Positions 36,695 to 44,774 of a stretch of DNA of 64,000 bases are shown here, one piece after another. The stretch's first letter is position 1. Each line of letters opens with the position of its first letter. Position numbers and translations under genes: made by a program. This DNA comes from Franzmannia pantelleriensis. GTDB taxonomy: Bacteria > Pseudomonadota > Gammaproteobacteria > Pseudomonadales > Halomonadaceae. The notes beneath the pieces were generated by a model. That model ran no database searches, was not told the origin of the DNA, and saw nothing but the letters and a program-made list of their open reading frames with translations. The stretch covers positions 186,001 to 250,000 of the forward strand of contig NZ_FNGH01000005.1 of the NCBI RefSeq assembly GCF_900102875.1, read 5' to 3'.

Positions 36695-38209
36695 ATGCTC
36701 GAAGCTACCGTCAAGAAGATTCTCCAGGCCCGGGTCTACGATGCCGCCCGGGAAACGCCGATCTCCCAGGCCCCTTTCCTCTCCCGCCGCTTCAATAATC
36801 AGATCCTGATCAAGCGCGAGGACCTGCAGCCGGTCTACTCGTTCAAGATTCGCGGCGCCTTCAACAAGATGTCCCAGCTCAGCGAGGCGCAGAAAGCCAA
36901 GGGCGTGATCGCCGCCTCGGCGGGCAACCACGCCCAGGGACTGGCGATGGCCGCCAAGCTGATGGGCGTCAAGGCGGTGATCGTGATGCCGCGCATCACG
37001 CCCGACATCAAGGTTCAGGCGGTGCGTGCCCGCGGCGCCAAGGTAATCCTCAAGGGGGACGCCTTCTCCGCCGCCGCCGAGCATGCCCGCGAGCTGGTGG
37101 CCGAGCACGGTTATACTTACATTCCGCCGTTCGACGATATCGACGTGATCGCCGGTCAGGGCACCATCGGCGTGGAGATCCTGCGTCAGCACAGCGGCCG
37201 CCTCGATGCGGTGTTCATACCGGTTGGCGGCGGCGGTCTGATCGCCGGCGTGGCGGCCTACCTCAAGTACCTGCGCCCCGATATCAAGGTGATCGGCGTC
37301 GAGGCCGAGGATAGCGCCTGTCTCAAGGCGGCGCTGGACGCCGGCAAGCGGGTCACCCTGGACCAGGTAGGGGTGTTCGCCGAAGGCGTGGCGGTGGCAC
37401 AGATCGGCGAGATGCCGTTCAAGATCATGCGCGATCTGGTCGATGACGTCATCACCGTCAACACCGATGAGATGTGTGCCGCGGTCAAGGATATCTTCGA
37501 TGACACCCGAGCGGTCTCGGAGACCTCCGGCGCGCTGTCGTTGGCGGGTCTCAAGAAGTACGTCCAGCAGACCGGAGTCGAGGGTCAGACCCTGCTGTGC
37601 ATCAACTCCGGGGCCAATACCAACTTCGACCGCCTGCAGCATATCGCCGAGCGTACCGAGCTCGGTGAGCAGCGCGAGGCGATCCTGGCGGTGACCATCC
37701 CCGAGCAGCCCGGCAGCTTCAAGAAGTTCTGCAAGACCATCGGCAAGCGCATGGTCACCGAGTTCAACTACCGCTATGCCGATCCGGCGCATGCTCACAT
37801 CTTCGTCGGCGTGCAGGTCAAGCCCGGCGGCGAGGATCGCCAGGCGGTGATCGAGCGGTTGCGCGATGCCGACTATCCGGTGGAAGACCTTACCGACAAC
37901 GAACTGGCCAAGTTGCACATTCGCCACCTCGGCGGCGGCCGACCCAAGGAGCATTTCGAGGAAGAGGTCTACCGCTTCGAGTTTCCCGAACGCCCCGGGG
38001 CGTTGATGAACTTCCTCACCCATCTGCCCCACGATTGGAACATTTCACTGTTTCACTATCGTAACCACGGTGCCGCCTACGGTCGGGTGCTGGTGGGGAT
38101 GCAGATCCCCAACGGCGATCGCAGCCATGTAGAGGAGCATTTCGACGAAATCGGCTATCGCTACTGGAAAGAAACCGATAACCCGGCCTACCGCTTATTC
38201 ATGGCCTAA
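36695..38209 (+). CDS. ilvA: Threonine ammonia-lyase, biosynthetic
   Basis: A 504-residue PLP enzyme of the long biosynthetic form, first step of isoleucine synthesis. The PLP lysine is K51 in YSFKIRGAFNK, GNHAQG and VPVGGGGLIAGVA-type loops follow (here IPVGGGGLIAG), and the C-terminal third holds two ACT-like regulatory domains (about 325-500), which give feedback control by isoleucine. AGGAC precedes the ATG. Confidence 0.96.
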   Translation: MLEATVKKILQARVYDAARETPISQAPFLSRRFNNQILIKREDLQPVYSFKIRGAFNKMSQLSEAQKAKGVIAASAGNHAQGLAMAAKLMGVKAVIVMPRITPDIKVQAVRARGAKVILKGDAFSAAAEHARELVAEHGYTYIPPFDDIDVIAGQGTIGVEILRQHSGRLDAVFIPVGGGGLIAGVAAYLKYLRPDIKVIGVEAEDSACLKAALDAGKRVTLDQVGVFAEGVAVAQIGEMPFKIMRDLVDDVITVNTDEMCAAVKDIFDDTRAVSETSGALSLAGLKKYVQQTGVEGQTLLCINSGANTNFDRLQHIAERTELGEQREAILAVTIPEQPGSFKKFCKTIGKRMVTEFNYRYADPAHAHIFVGVQVKPGGEDRQAVIERLRDADYPVEDLTDNELAKLHIRHLGGGRPKEHFEEEVYRFEFPERPGALMNFLTHLPHDWNISLFHYRNHGAAYGRVLVGMQIPNGDRSHVEEHFDEIGYRYWKETDNPAYRLFMA

Positions 38210-38298
38210 TGGATCGCACCGGGTGGTAGTGAGCGCAAACTAACTCCCTGATGGCGATATGGCAGGGGGTTGATGCTCAAATCGTGGGATCGAGAGAG

Positions 38299-38327
38299 TT
38301 GTTTTTGTTGTCCTTGAGGCCTATAGT
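38299..38327 (+). promoter_or_regulatory. Putative promoter of the small membrane peptide gene
   Basis: TTGTTT (38299-38304) and TATAGT (38322-38327) with 17-bp spacing, about 60 bases upstream of the small gene. The gene has its own terminator, so this makes a complete short transcription unit. Confidence 0.45.
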
Positions 38328-38387
38328 CAGCCTGTCGTCAAGGGCGACATTAACGTTTCCGAATGTAACAATTTCACGGAGCTCTCC

Positions 38388-38483
38388 ATGAAGCGCAAGC
38401 CCGATCTGGTCATGGCATTGGCGCTGCTGTTTGTCATTGGTGTCGTGGCGACCGGCTACGCTCAGGCACTTGCCGGTAGCTGA
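38388..38483 (+). CDS. Small single-pass membrane peptide (31 residues)
   Basis: MKRKPDLVMALALLFVIGVV begins the peptide, which ends with ATGYAQALAGS. GGAG lies nine bases before the ATG. It has a positively charged N-terminus and one hydrophobic segment (about residues 8-22), as in single-pass membrane peptides, or else an uncleaved or cleaved signal (AQA at 26-28). It is flanked by a plausible promoter and a strong intrinsic terminator, which argues for a real short transcript. No family is recognised; a role as small regulatory membrane protein is only a guess. Confidence 0.65.
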   Translation: MKRKPDLVMALALLFVIGVVATGYAQALAGS

Positions 38484-38527
38484 GCAGATATCCCTGGCAC
38501 GGCAGTGCCATGACCAGAGAACGACCG

Positions 38528-38559
38528 AGCCGATGCGGGACGACCCGCATCGGCTTTTT
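38528..38559 (+). terminator. Terminator of the small peptide gene
   Basis: AGCCGATGCGGG at 38528-38539 pairs perfectly with CCCGCATCGGCT at 38544-38555 (12-bp stem, 4-nt loop) and is followed by TTTT. The T-tract is on the plus strand only. Confidence 0.9.
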
Positions 38560-38575
38560 CGTGGAAATCGCGGGC

Positions 38576-39205
38576 TCAGGCCGGACGCGGCGGGCGTATC
38601 ACGGCGCTATCGCTGACAATGGCATCCAGCGGGATGTCCCAGCCGGCACTGGGCAGCGCCGCGACCTGCTGGCAGGTATGAGCCACGCCGAGCAGCCGCG
38701 GTCGCGGCCCCTGGCGACGGGTAAAGGCAAAGCTGCGGTCGTAGAAGCCGCCGCCCATGCCCATACGTTGGCCGTGGGCGTCGAAGCCCACCAGCGGCAG
38801 CAGTACCAGGTCCAGCGCCCAGGGCGGCAGGCGTCGAGCACGATGAGCGGCATGGCGGGTGCTGGGTTCGGAGATGCCGAAGCGGTTGCGTACCATGGGC
38901 GTGGCGGCGTGATAGTGGACGAACCACAGCCGGTTGTCGGCCAGTGGCATCAGTACTGGCAGATAGGCCTTGGCGCCACGCTGGCGTAGCCAGTCGAGCA
39001 GCGGTGTAGGATCGATTTCGCCGTCGTTGGGCAGGTAGAGGGCAACACGGCGGGCGCGCTGTACTTCGGGTAGCCGGCGCAGCTGGCGGCACAGGCGGCG
39101 AGAGGCGTCGCGCTGCTGGCTGGCGCTCAGGGCGCGTCGGCGTTGGCGCAGCTCACGACGCAGCTGGCGGCGCTGCTCGGCAAGTGTCGGGGCGGTGTTG
39201 GTCAC
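38576..39205 (-). CDS. ygfA: 5-formyltetrahydrofolate cyclo-ligase
   Basis: About 209 residues from a GTG at 39205; longer in-frame options run into the 6S RNA gene. It converts 5-formyl- to 5,10-methenyltetrahydrofolate with ATP. The N-terminal RRQLRRELRQRRRALS, YLPNDGEIDPTPLL and the signature LPLVGFDAHGQRMGMGGGFYDR identify it. It follows zapA and 6S RNA on the minus strand, the conserved zapA-ssrS-ygfA order, and is probably co-transcribed with the RNA. Confidence 0.9.
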   Translation of the reverse strand: MTNTAPTLAEQRRQLRRELRQRRRALSASQQRDASRRLCRQLRRLPEVQRARRVALYLPNDGEIDPTPLLDWLRQRGAKAYLPVLMPLADNRLWFVHYHAATPMVRNRFGISEPSTRHAAHRARRLPPWALDLVLLPLVGFDAHGQRMGMGGGFYDRSFAFTRRQGPRPRLLGVAHTCQQVAALPSAGWDIPLDAIVSDSAVIRPPRPA

Positions 39206-39236
39206 AGAGCGGAAACCGCGTAGTCGGATGTAGAGA

Positions 39237-39418
39237 GTTCCCCGGAGTGCCGCTGTCGTTCTGGCCCTTGAACCCATTGGTTCAAGGTGGGTGGCCGCAG
39301 ACAGACCGTCAGGCTTTCCGTCGCACGGACATGCACACGGGTCTGTCTAGCAATTGGCCCCCTGGGTACTGCGCATAGGCTCGAGGGACTATAACGACTG
39401 GCGCACACCCCAGAGAAC
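39237..39418 (-). ncRNA. ssrS: 6S RNA
   Basis: About 182 nt. The closing stem pairs GTTCTCTGGGGTG at the 5' end with CACTCCGGGGAAC at the 3' end over 13 bp (with wobbles). The 3' half has CCACCTTGAACCAATGGGTT followed by CAAGGGCCAGAACG, closely matching the conserved 6S segment of enteric bacteria. It lies between zapA and ygfA, where ssrS is found in proteobacteria. 6S RNA binds the sigma-70 holoenzyme by mimicking an open promoter. The 5' end is set by the promoter at 39425-39452. Confidence 0.92.
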
Positions 39419-39424
39419 GTCTTC

Positions 39425-39452
39425 ATCCTAACAGAGGCGGTGGGTGCGCCAA
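39425..39452 (-). promoter_or_regulatory. 6S RNA promoter
   Basis: On the minus strand TTGGCG (39452-39447) and TAGGAT (39430-39425) with a 16-bp spacer; the predicted start seven bases downstream coincides with the first base of the 6S closing stem. Confidence 0.6.
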
Positions 39453-39479
39453 AGCGATGGTGTGAATTATCGCGGCGGC

Positions 39480-39779
39480 CTAGCGCGGCGTGAGGTCGGT
39501 CAGGGCCCGTTCGAGGCGCTCGCCGAGACGCGCCAGCGCGGCCTCGCTGTCCTTGCGCTCGTCGAGGGCCTGCAGCAGCTCGTGGGTGATATTGAGTGCC
39601 GCCATGATAGCGATCTTCTCGGCGCCGAGCACCTTGCCGCGGGCATGGATGCCGTGCATGGCCCGATCCAGGTAGCGGGCGGAACGATTGAGCTGCTCCT
39701 GCTCTTCCGGCGGGCAGGCGATGACGTAGCCGCGCCCCAGCAGCGTGATCTCAGTGGTCGGCCGGCTTTCATCGGTCAT
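39480..39779 (-). CDS. zapA: Cell division protein ZapA
   Basis: A 99-residue FtsZ-ring stabiliser. The N-terminal EITLLGRGYVIACPPEEQEQ is the globular ZapA domain, followed by the helical coiled-coil half (AEKIAIMAALNITHELLQAL and LARLGERLERALTDL). It lies immediately upstream of 6S RNA and is divergent from ygfB. Confidence 0.95.
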   Translation of the reverse strand: MTDESRPTTEITLLGRGYVIACPPEEQEQLNRSARYLDRAMHGIHARGKVLGAEKIAIMAALNITHELLQALDERKDSEAALARLGERLERALTDLTPR

Positions 39780-39922
39780 GGTGCGCTCCCGGGTAAGGGA
39801 TGAGGGTGGGCCAAGAATGGGGCAGATGCGTTAGGCTATGACTATTCGATCATCATAAGAGAGCCGCTTGCAGACGGTCAACGCGCCGCAGCGTCTCGCC
39901 CTTCTCCTCCGGATGCCTAGTC

Positions 39923-40495
39923 ATGTCATTGATCAATCAACAGCTCAGCTTTTCTGACGTCGCCGACGCCTTCCTGATACACGGCAGCCTGCAGTCGCCG
40001 GCGTTTCTGGATGGTCGCTTGGCCGCAGGTCTGGCCCTTCACGACCTGGCCGCCGAGGCCTGGCTCAACGAACTCTGCGATGCGCTCGGCGTCGACCAGC
40101 CGCGCGACCCCGAGAGCGCCGAGGTACTGCTGGCCTGGCGGTGCCAGAGCCTCGAGGCGCTGGCCGGCGAGGCACTCAACTACGAGCCGCTGCTGCCCGA
40201 CGAGATGTTCTCGCTGGCCGAGCGCGCCCGTGGCCTGCAGGAGTGGACACTGGGTTTTCTCGAGGTCCTCAACGACGTGGATCCTGAGCGTCGCCAGGGC
40301 TGGTCGGCGCCGCTGCGCGAAGCGTTGGACGACCTCGAAGGCCTGGCTGCCATCGATACCGAGCTCGAAGAGAGCAGTGACAACGAGAACGACTTGTTCG
40401 CTCTTACCGAGCACGTACGCATGGCGGCGATGCTGCTGTATACCGAGCAGCATCCCGGTCAGCCCCAGGTCGAACAGGTCGAGGAGCCTCACTGA
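39923..40495 (+). CDS. ygfB: UPF0149 family protein YgfB
   Basis: A 190-residue cytoplasmic helical protein. LINQQLSFSDVADAFLIHGS at the start and FGLTEHVRMAA-type end (here DLFALTEHVRMAAMLLYTEQ) match YgfB. In Pseudomonas aeruginosa YgfB influences alginate- and AmpC-related regulation, but a general function is not settled. Stop codon and pepP ATG are directly adjacent, so the two are one operon. Confidence 0.92.
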   Translation: MSLINQQLSFSDVADAFLIHGSLQSPAFLDGRLAAGLALHDLAAEAWLNELCDALGVDQPRDPESAEVLLAWRCQSLEALAGEALNYEPLLPDEMFSLAERARGLQEWTLGFLEVLNDVDPERRQGWSAPLREALDDLEGLAAIDTELEESSDNENDLFALTEHVRMAAMLLYTEQHPGQPQVEQVEEPH

Positions 40496-41854
40496 ATGGC
40501 GTCACAAGTAATCCCACCAACCTGCCCTGCCCTGCCACGGCCGGCGCCGATCAGCTTGGCCGAATATCGCCGCCGTCGCCAGACCCTGATGGCGTCACTG
40601 GCGCCCAATAGCGCCGTGCTACTGCCATCGGCGGCACTGGTGACCCGCTCGCGGGATAGCGAGTTCGCCTTTCGCCAGAACAGCGACTTCCACTATCTGA
40701 CGGGGTTTCCTGAACCAGATGCCCTGCTGCTGCTGCTGCCGGGGCGAGAGGCCGGGGAATGTGTGCTGTTTTGTCAGGACAAGGACGCCACCCTGGAAGC
40801 CTGGACCGGCATTCGTTTGGGTGCCGAAGGCGCCGAGAGCGAGTTTGGCATCGACCAGGCGTTCGAGAACGCCGAGCGCGAGGCGCGACTGGCCGAACTG
40901 CTGGACGGGCGCGAGACGCTTTATCTGCCCCTCGATGATGGCGAGGCCATGGCCCTGGCCGAAGCAGTGCGCGGCGAGCTGCAGGGGCGCCGGCGGCAGG
41001 GGGCCGTGGCGCCTGGGGGCTTTCGTGATCTGACCTCGCTGGTGCACGAACAGCGCCTGATCAAGAGCGAGGCCGAGCTTGCGCTACTGCGCCATGCTGG
41101 GGAGATTTCGGCGCGGGCTCACGTGCGTGCGATGCGCTCAGCGGCTTCGGGGCTATATGAGTACCAGCTGCAGGCGGAGCTGGAGCACGAGTTCGTATGG
41201 CACGGCGCCAGTGGCCCTGCCTATGCCAGCATCGTTGGCGGCGGGGCCAATGCCTGCGTGCTGCACTACATCAGCAACCGCGATGCGCTGCGCGACGGTG
41301 AGCTGGTGCTGATCGACGCCGGTGCCGAGTTCGACCTGTATGCCGGCGATATCACCCGGACCTTTCCGGTCAATGGCCGCTTCAGCGAGCCTCAGCGGGC
41401 GCTCTACGAGGTGGTGCTGGCGGCCCAGGAGCGTGCCGTCGCTATGGTGGAGCCGGGAGTGACACTCAAGGCGATCCATGATGGCGTGGTACGTGACCTG
41501 ACCGAGGGGTTACTGGCGCTAGGTCTGCTCGAAGGAGCGCTGGAGGCCAATATCGACAGTGCGTCCTATCGTCGGTTCTACCTGCACTCCACCTCGCACT
41601 GGCTGGGCCTGGATGTTCACGACGTTGGCGACTATCGCCGCGACGGTGAGCCGCGGCCACTGGCCCCGGGCATGGTGCTGACCGTCGAGCCCGGGCTCTA
41701 CGTTCCCGACGCCGACGATATCCCGGTCGAGTTCCGCGGTATTGGCATCCGCATCGAGGACGATGTCGCGGTGACTGAGCATGGCCACGAGGTGCTTACC
41801 GCTGGCGTGCCCAAGCAGGTGGCGGATATTGAAGCCCTGATGATCAATTCGTGA
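40496..41854 (+). CDS. pepP: Xaa-Pro aminopeptidase (aminopeptidase P)
   Basis: A 452-residue manganese peptidase that removes N-terminal residues before proline. The N-terminal domain has SEFAFRQNSDFHYLTGFPEP; the pita-bread domain has GPAYASIVGGGANACVLHY, the metal ligands in LIDAGAEFDLYAGDITRTFP, HSTSHWLGLDVHD, TVEPGLYVP and GIGIRIEDDVAVT. It sits between ygfB and ubiH, as in E. coli. Confidence 0.96.
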   Translation: MASQVIPPTCPALPRPAPISLAEYRRRRQTLMASLAPNSAVLLPSAALVTRSRDSEFAFRQNSDFHYLTGFPEPDALLLLLPGREAGECVLFCQDKDATLEAWTGIRLGAEGAESEFGIDQAFENAEREARLAELLDGRETLYLPLDDGEAMALAEAVRGELQGRRRQGAVAPGGFRDLTSLVHEQRLIKSEAELALLRHAGEISARAHVRAMRSAASGLYEYQLQAELEHEFVWHGASGPAYASIVGGGANACVLHYISNRDALRDGELVLIDAGAEFDLYAGDITRTFPVNGRFSEPQRALYEVVLAAQERAVAMVEPGVTLKAIHDGVVRDLTEGLLALGLLEGALEANIDSASYRRFYLHSTSHWLGLDVHDVGDYRRDGEPRPLAPGMVLTVEPGLYVPDADDIPVEFRGIGIRIEDDVAVTEHGHEVLTAGVPKQVADIEALMINS

Positions 41855-41881
41855 TCAGCTGAGAGCATGGCGAAAACTGGG

Positions 41882-41898
41882 TTACGTAAATTACGTAA
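41882..41898. repeat. Tandem TTACGTAA palindromes
   Basis: TTACGTAA occurs twice, separated by a single A, in the 65-bp pepP-ubiH gap, ending 21 bases upstream of the ubiH start. Each unit is a perfect 8-bp palindrome. It may be a regulator site. Confidence 0.4.
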
Positions 41899-41919
41899 TA
41901 TTGGCGAGGTGCGCTACGC

Positions 41920-43134
41920 ATGACACAAAACGTCTCACGGGTGGATATCGCCATCGTTGGCGGCGGGCTGGTGGGGGCCAGCCTGGCGGCGGCTTTGGCG
42001 CCGCTGATCGAGGGCCGGGGACTCAAGGTAGCGGTGATCGAGCCGAGTCCCTTGCCCACGAGTATAGACGCCGCTCAGCAGGTGCAACCCAGTTTCGATG
42101 CGCGCGCCAGCGCCATCGCCCAGGGCTCGTGCCAGCACTTCGCACGGCTTGGACTATGGCCGCAGCTGGCCGAGCAGGCCGAGCCGATTCGTACCATTCA
42201 TGTCAGTGAGCGAGGGCGGCTGGGCGTGACCCGACTCAGCGCCACTGAGCTGGGGGTGTCAGCACTGGGGCATGTGATACCCAATGCCTGGCTGGGGCAG
42301 GTGCTGCACCAGCGGTTGGCTGGGTTGAGGCTCGATTGGCACTGCCCGGCGCGGGTCGAGAGTATCGAAGCGCACCCGGGCGGGCATCGTCTAGCGCTGT
42401 CGGATGGCGAGACGCTCGAAGCTGAGCTGACGGTGTTGGCCGACGGCGGTCGCTCGGGGCTCAAGGAGCAGCTGGGGATCGCCAGCCAGGCGACGCCTTA
42501 TGACCAGGTAGCGCTGATCGCCAACCTGGAAGTCAGTCGGCCGCACAACGGTATGGCCTACGAGCGCTTCACGGCGGATGGCCCGCTGGCGCTATTGCCA
42601 CTCCCCGGGCAGCGGATGGAATTGATCTGGACGCACCGTGCCGGCAGCGAAGCGCAGACACTGGCGCTTGGCGACGGCGATTTTCTGGCGCGGCTACAAT
42701 GGGCCTTCGGTGACCGCGCCGGCCGTTTCCGGCGCGTCGGCACGCGCCACTGCTACCCGCTTTCGCTGGTCACTGCCAAGGAGCCGACTCGCCCGGGGTT
42801 AGTGGTGCTGGGCAACGCCGCTCATGCGCTGCATCCGGTAGCCGGCCAGGGCTTCAATCTGGCACTGCGCGGGGTCATGGATCTGGTCGCGGCGCTGGAG
42901 GCGGCTCAGCAGCGCGGTGCGGGGCTGGGCAGTGCCGAAACCCTGGCCGACCTCGAACGCCGCCGCGGCGCTGATCGCCACAACGTGATTCGCTTCAGCG
43001 ATGGCCTGATCCGACTGTTCGGCATCGACAACGGTTGGCTCTCCCACGCTCGCGCGGCGGGGCTGGTGGGCCTCAACCTGGTGGGACCACTGCGCCGCAC
43101 CCTGGCGCGGCGAGCGATGGGACTGGAGCGCTAA
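41920..43134 (+). CDS. ubiH: 2-octaprenyl-6-methoxyphenol hydroxylase UbiH
   Basis: A 404-residue FAD monooxygenase of ubiquinone synthesis. The N-terminal VDIAIVGGGLVGASLAAAL binds ADP of FAD, DARASAIAQGS and VLADGGRSGLKEQLGI are typical, and GNAAHALHPVAGQGFNLALR is the second FAD motif. It is a paralogue of the gene at 44775. The start at 41920 follows GAGG by eight bases. Confidence 0.9.
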   Translation: MTQNVSRVDIAIVGGGLVGASLAAALAPLIEGRGLKVAVIEPSPLPTSIDAAQQVQPSFDARASAIAQGSCQHFARLGLWPQLAEQAEPIRTIHVSERGRLGVTRLSATELGVSALGHVIPNAWLGQVLHQRLAGLRLDWHCPARVESIEAHPGGHRLALSDGETLEAELTVLADGGRSGLKEQLGIASQATPYDQVALIANLEVSRPHNGMAYERFTADGPLALLPLPGQRMELIWTHRAGSEAQTLALGDGDFLARLQWAFGDRAGRFRRVGTRHCYPLSLVTAKEPTRPGLVVLGNAAHALHPVAGQGFNLALRGVMDLVAALEAAQQRGAGLGSAETLADLERRRGADRHNVIRFSDGLIRLFGIDNGWLSHARAAGLVGLNLVGPLRRTLARRAMGLER

Positions 43135-43135
43135 C

Positions 43136-43176
43136 GGCGCGGCGCCCCGGTGGATTTCCCGCCGGGGCGCCGCGCC
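43136..43176. terminator. 15-bp hairpin between convergent ubiH and permease genes
   Basis: GGCGCGGCGCCCCGG (43136-43150) pairs perfectly with CCGGGGCGCCGCGCC (43162-43176), with an 11-nt loop. No T-tract follows on either strand, but the stem starts one base after the ubiH stop and lies 14 bases from the permease stop. Confidence 0.65.
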
Positions 43177-43190
43177 AGAGCGTGCTGCGT

Positions 43191-44573
43191 TCAGACGTTG
43201 GACTTGGCGTCCTCGCTCTTGCTGGCCACTGCCTCATCGGCGCTAGGCTGCTGGCGGCCGGGTTTTCCGGGCAGAATGGCGTCCAGCACCAGGGCGGCTA
43301 CTGCCGCCGGCACCAGGCCCGACTTGAGCAGCAGTCCAGCTTGCCCGGGCATGGTCTCGGAGATCGCTTCCACCGCCGGTAGGCCGATGCCCAGACTGAG
43401 TGCCACGGCGATAATCAGCATGGCGCGCTGGTCGAGTTCGCACTCCTGGATGATCTTGAGTCCCGCCGAGGCGATCATGCCGAACATCACGACCCCGGCA
43501 CCGCCCAGTACGGCGTGGGGCATGGCCGCCACCAGGCCGCCGAGCTTGGGGAACAGGCCCATGCAGATCAGCAGGATACCGCCGATGGTCACCACGTGGC
43601 GGCTGACGACCCCGGTCAGCGTGATCAGGCCGACGTTCTGGGCGTAGGCGGTGTTGGGCAGGGTGTTGAACAGCGCGGCGAAGGAGGTGGCCACGCCGTC
43701 GGCCATGACGCCACCGGAGAGCTCGCGATCCTTGGCCTGGCGGCCGGCGCCGCCGATGGTGATGGCGGAGATATTGCCAATGGTCTCCAGCCCCACCACG
43801 AACATGATCAGGGTCATGCCGATGATGGCAGTCAGCTGGAATTCCAGGCCGTACTGGAGGGGCTTAGGAATGGAGAACCAGGCGGCGTCGCCGACGCTGG
43901 CGAAGTCCACCATGCCGAGCAGGATCGCCAGGATATAGCCGCTGGCCAGGCCCACCAGAATGGAGGCCGCCTTGAGGAAGCCGCGGCCGAACTGGTGTAC
44001 GCCGATGGTGACCACCAGCACGAAGAAGGCCAGGCCCAGGTTGGTGGGGGAAGCAAAGTTGTCGCTGCCGACGCCGCCGGCGGCGTAGTTGAGGCCCACC
44101 GGCATCAGCGTAATGCCGATCAACAGCACCACGATGCCGGTCACCACCGGCGAGAACCAGTGGCGGATCTTCTTGAGGAAGGCCCCTAGGCCCACCTGCA
44201 GGAGTCCGGCCACCAGCGAGGCACCAAGCACGGCGGGCAAGCCGAAGGTGCCAGCCAGGGGCAGGGCCACCGGCAGGAAGCCGAAGCTGGTGCCCTGGAC
44301 GATGGGCAGGCGGGCGCCGATGGGTCCCATGCCAATGGTCTGGACCAGGGTGGCGATACCGGCCACGAAGAGAGCAACCTGTATCAGGAAGATCTGTTCG
44401 CCGGTGGTGGCACCGATCACGCCGGCGATGATGATGGGCGGCGTCACGTTGCCGGCGAACATCGCCATGATGTGCTGAATACCTAGGGGAATTGCCTTGC
44501 CGAGCGGCGGCATGGCCTCGGGATCCTGATTGATGGTGCGCGAGGGCCGCTGGCCCTGTTCGGGGTTACTCAT
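43191..44573 (-). CDS. NCS2-family nucleobase permease (xanthine/uracil type)
   Basis: A 460-residue inner-membrane symporter from the ATG at 44573 (AGAGG upstream). About 14 membrane segments are visible. Signatures are GIQHIMAMFAGNVTPPIIIA, LPIVQGTSFGFLPVALPLAG, the QFGRGFLKAASIL segment and NTLPNTAYAQNVGLITLTGV, closest to xanthine/urate members such as XanQ and UacT. It separates ubiH from ubiI, which are usually neighbours. Its promoter region carries GTATAC-type and GTGTACAC palindromes. Confidence 0.85.
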   Translation of the reverse strand: MSNPEQGQRPSRTINQDPEAMPPLGKAIPLGIQHIMAMFAGNVTPPIIIAGVIGATTGEQIFLIQVALFVAGIATLVQTIGMGPIGARLPIVQGTSFGFLPVALPLAGTFGLPAVLGASLVAGLLQVGLGAFLKKIRHWFSPVVTGIVVLLIGITLMPVGLNYAAGGVGSDNFASPTNLGLAFFVLVVTIGVHQFGRGFLKAASILVGLASGYILAILLGMVDFASVGDAAWFSIPKPLQYGLEFQLTAIIGMTLIMFVVGLETIGNISAITIGGAGRQAKDRELSGGVMADGVATSFAALFNTLPNTAYAQNVGLITLTGVVSRHVVTIGGILLICMGLFPKLGGLVAAMPHAVLGGAGVVMFGMIASAGLKIIQECELDQRAMLIIAVALSLGIGLPAVEAISETMPGQAGLLLKSGLVPAAVAALVLDAILPGKPGRQQPSADEAVASKSEDAKSNV

Positions 44574-44645
44574 GGGATAGCCTCTACTGTGCATTATTTT
44601 TGTATACCGCAGATGGGGTGACATTGAGCACATCACACCCGGTTA

Positions 44646-44657
44646 TTGTGTACACAA
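44646..44657. promoter_or_regulatory. Palindrome TTGTGTACACAA
   Basis: A perfect 12-bp palindrome about 75 bases upstream of the permease start. A related TTTGTATACC lies nearer the gene at about 44599-44608. GntR-type purine regulators bind similar TTGTATACAA sites, so this is a plausible operator for the permease. Confidence 0.5.
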
Positions 44658-44658
44658 A

Positions 44659-44670
44659 ATAGACGTCTAT
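44659..44670. promoter_or_regulatory. Palindrome ATAGACGTCTAT
   Basis: A second perfect 12-bp palindrome one base after the first, with a different half-site. Together they form a 25-bp composite element in the 201-bp gap between the permease and ubiI. Confidence 0.45.
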
Positions 44671-44774
44671 GAAAAACATTTCCACCCATTTTGTGTGTTG
44701 CGCAGCGCTGACTCGAGTGCGCTGCGCCGGCGTGAGATACTCGTCGACATCACTCAGGAGTTGAGGAGACGCCC

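Noticed and set aside
36560-38032. 490-codon open frame opposite ilvA
   Set aside because: Antisense shadow of ilvA and its leader, with no recognisable domain.
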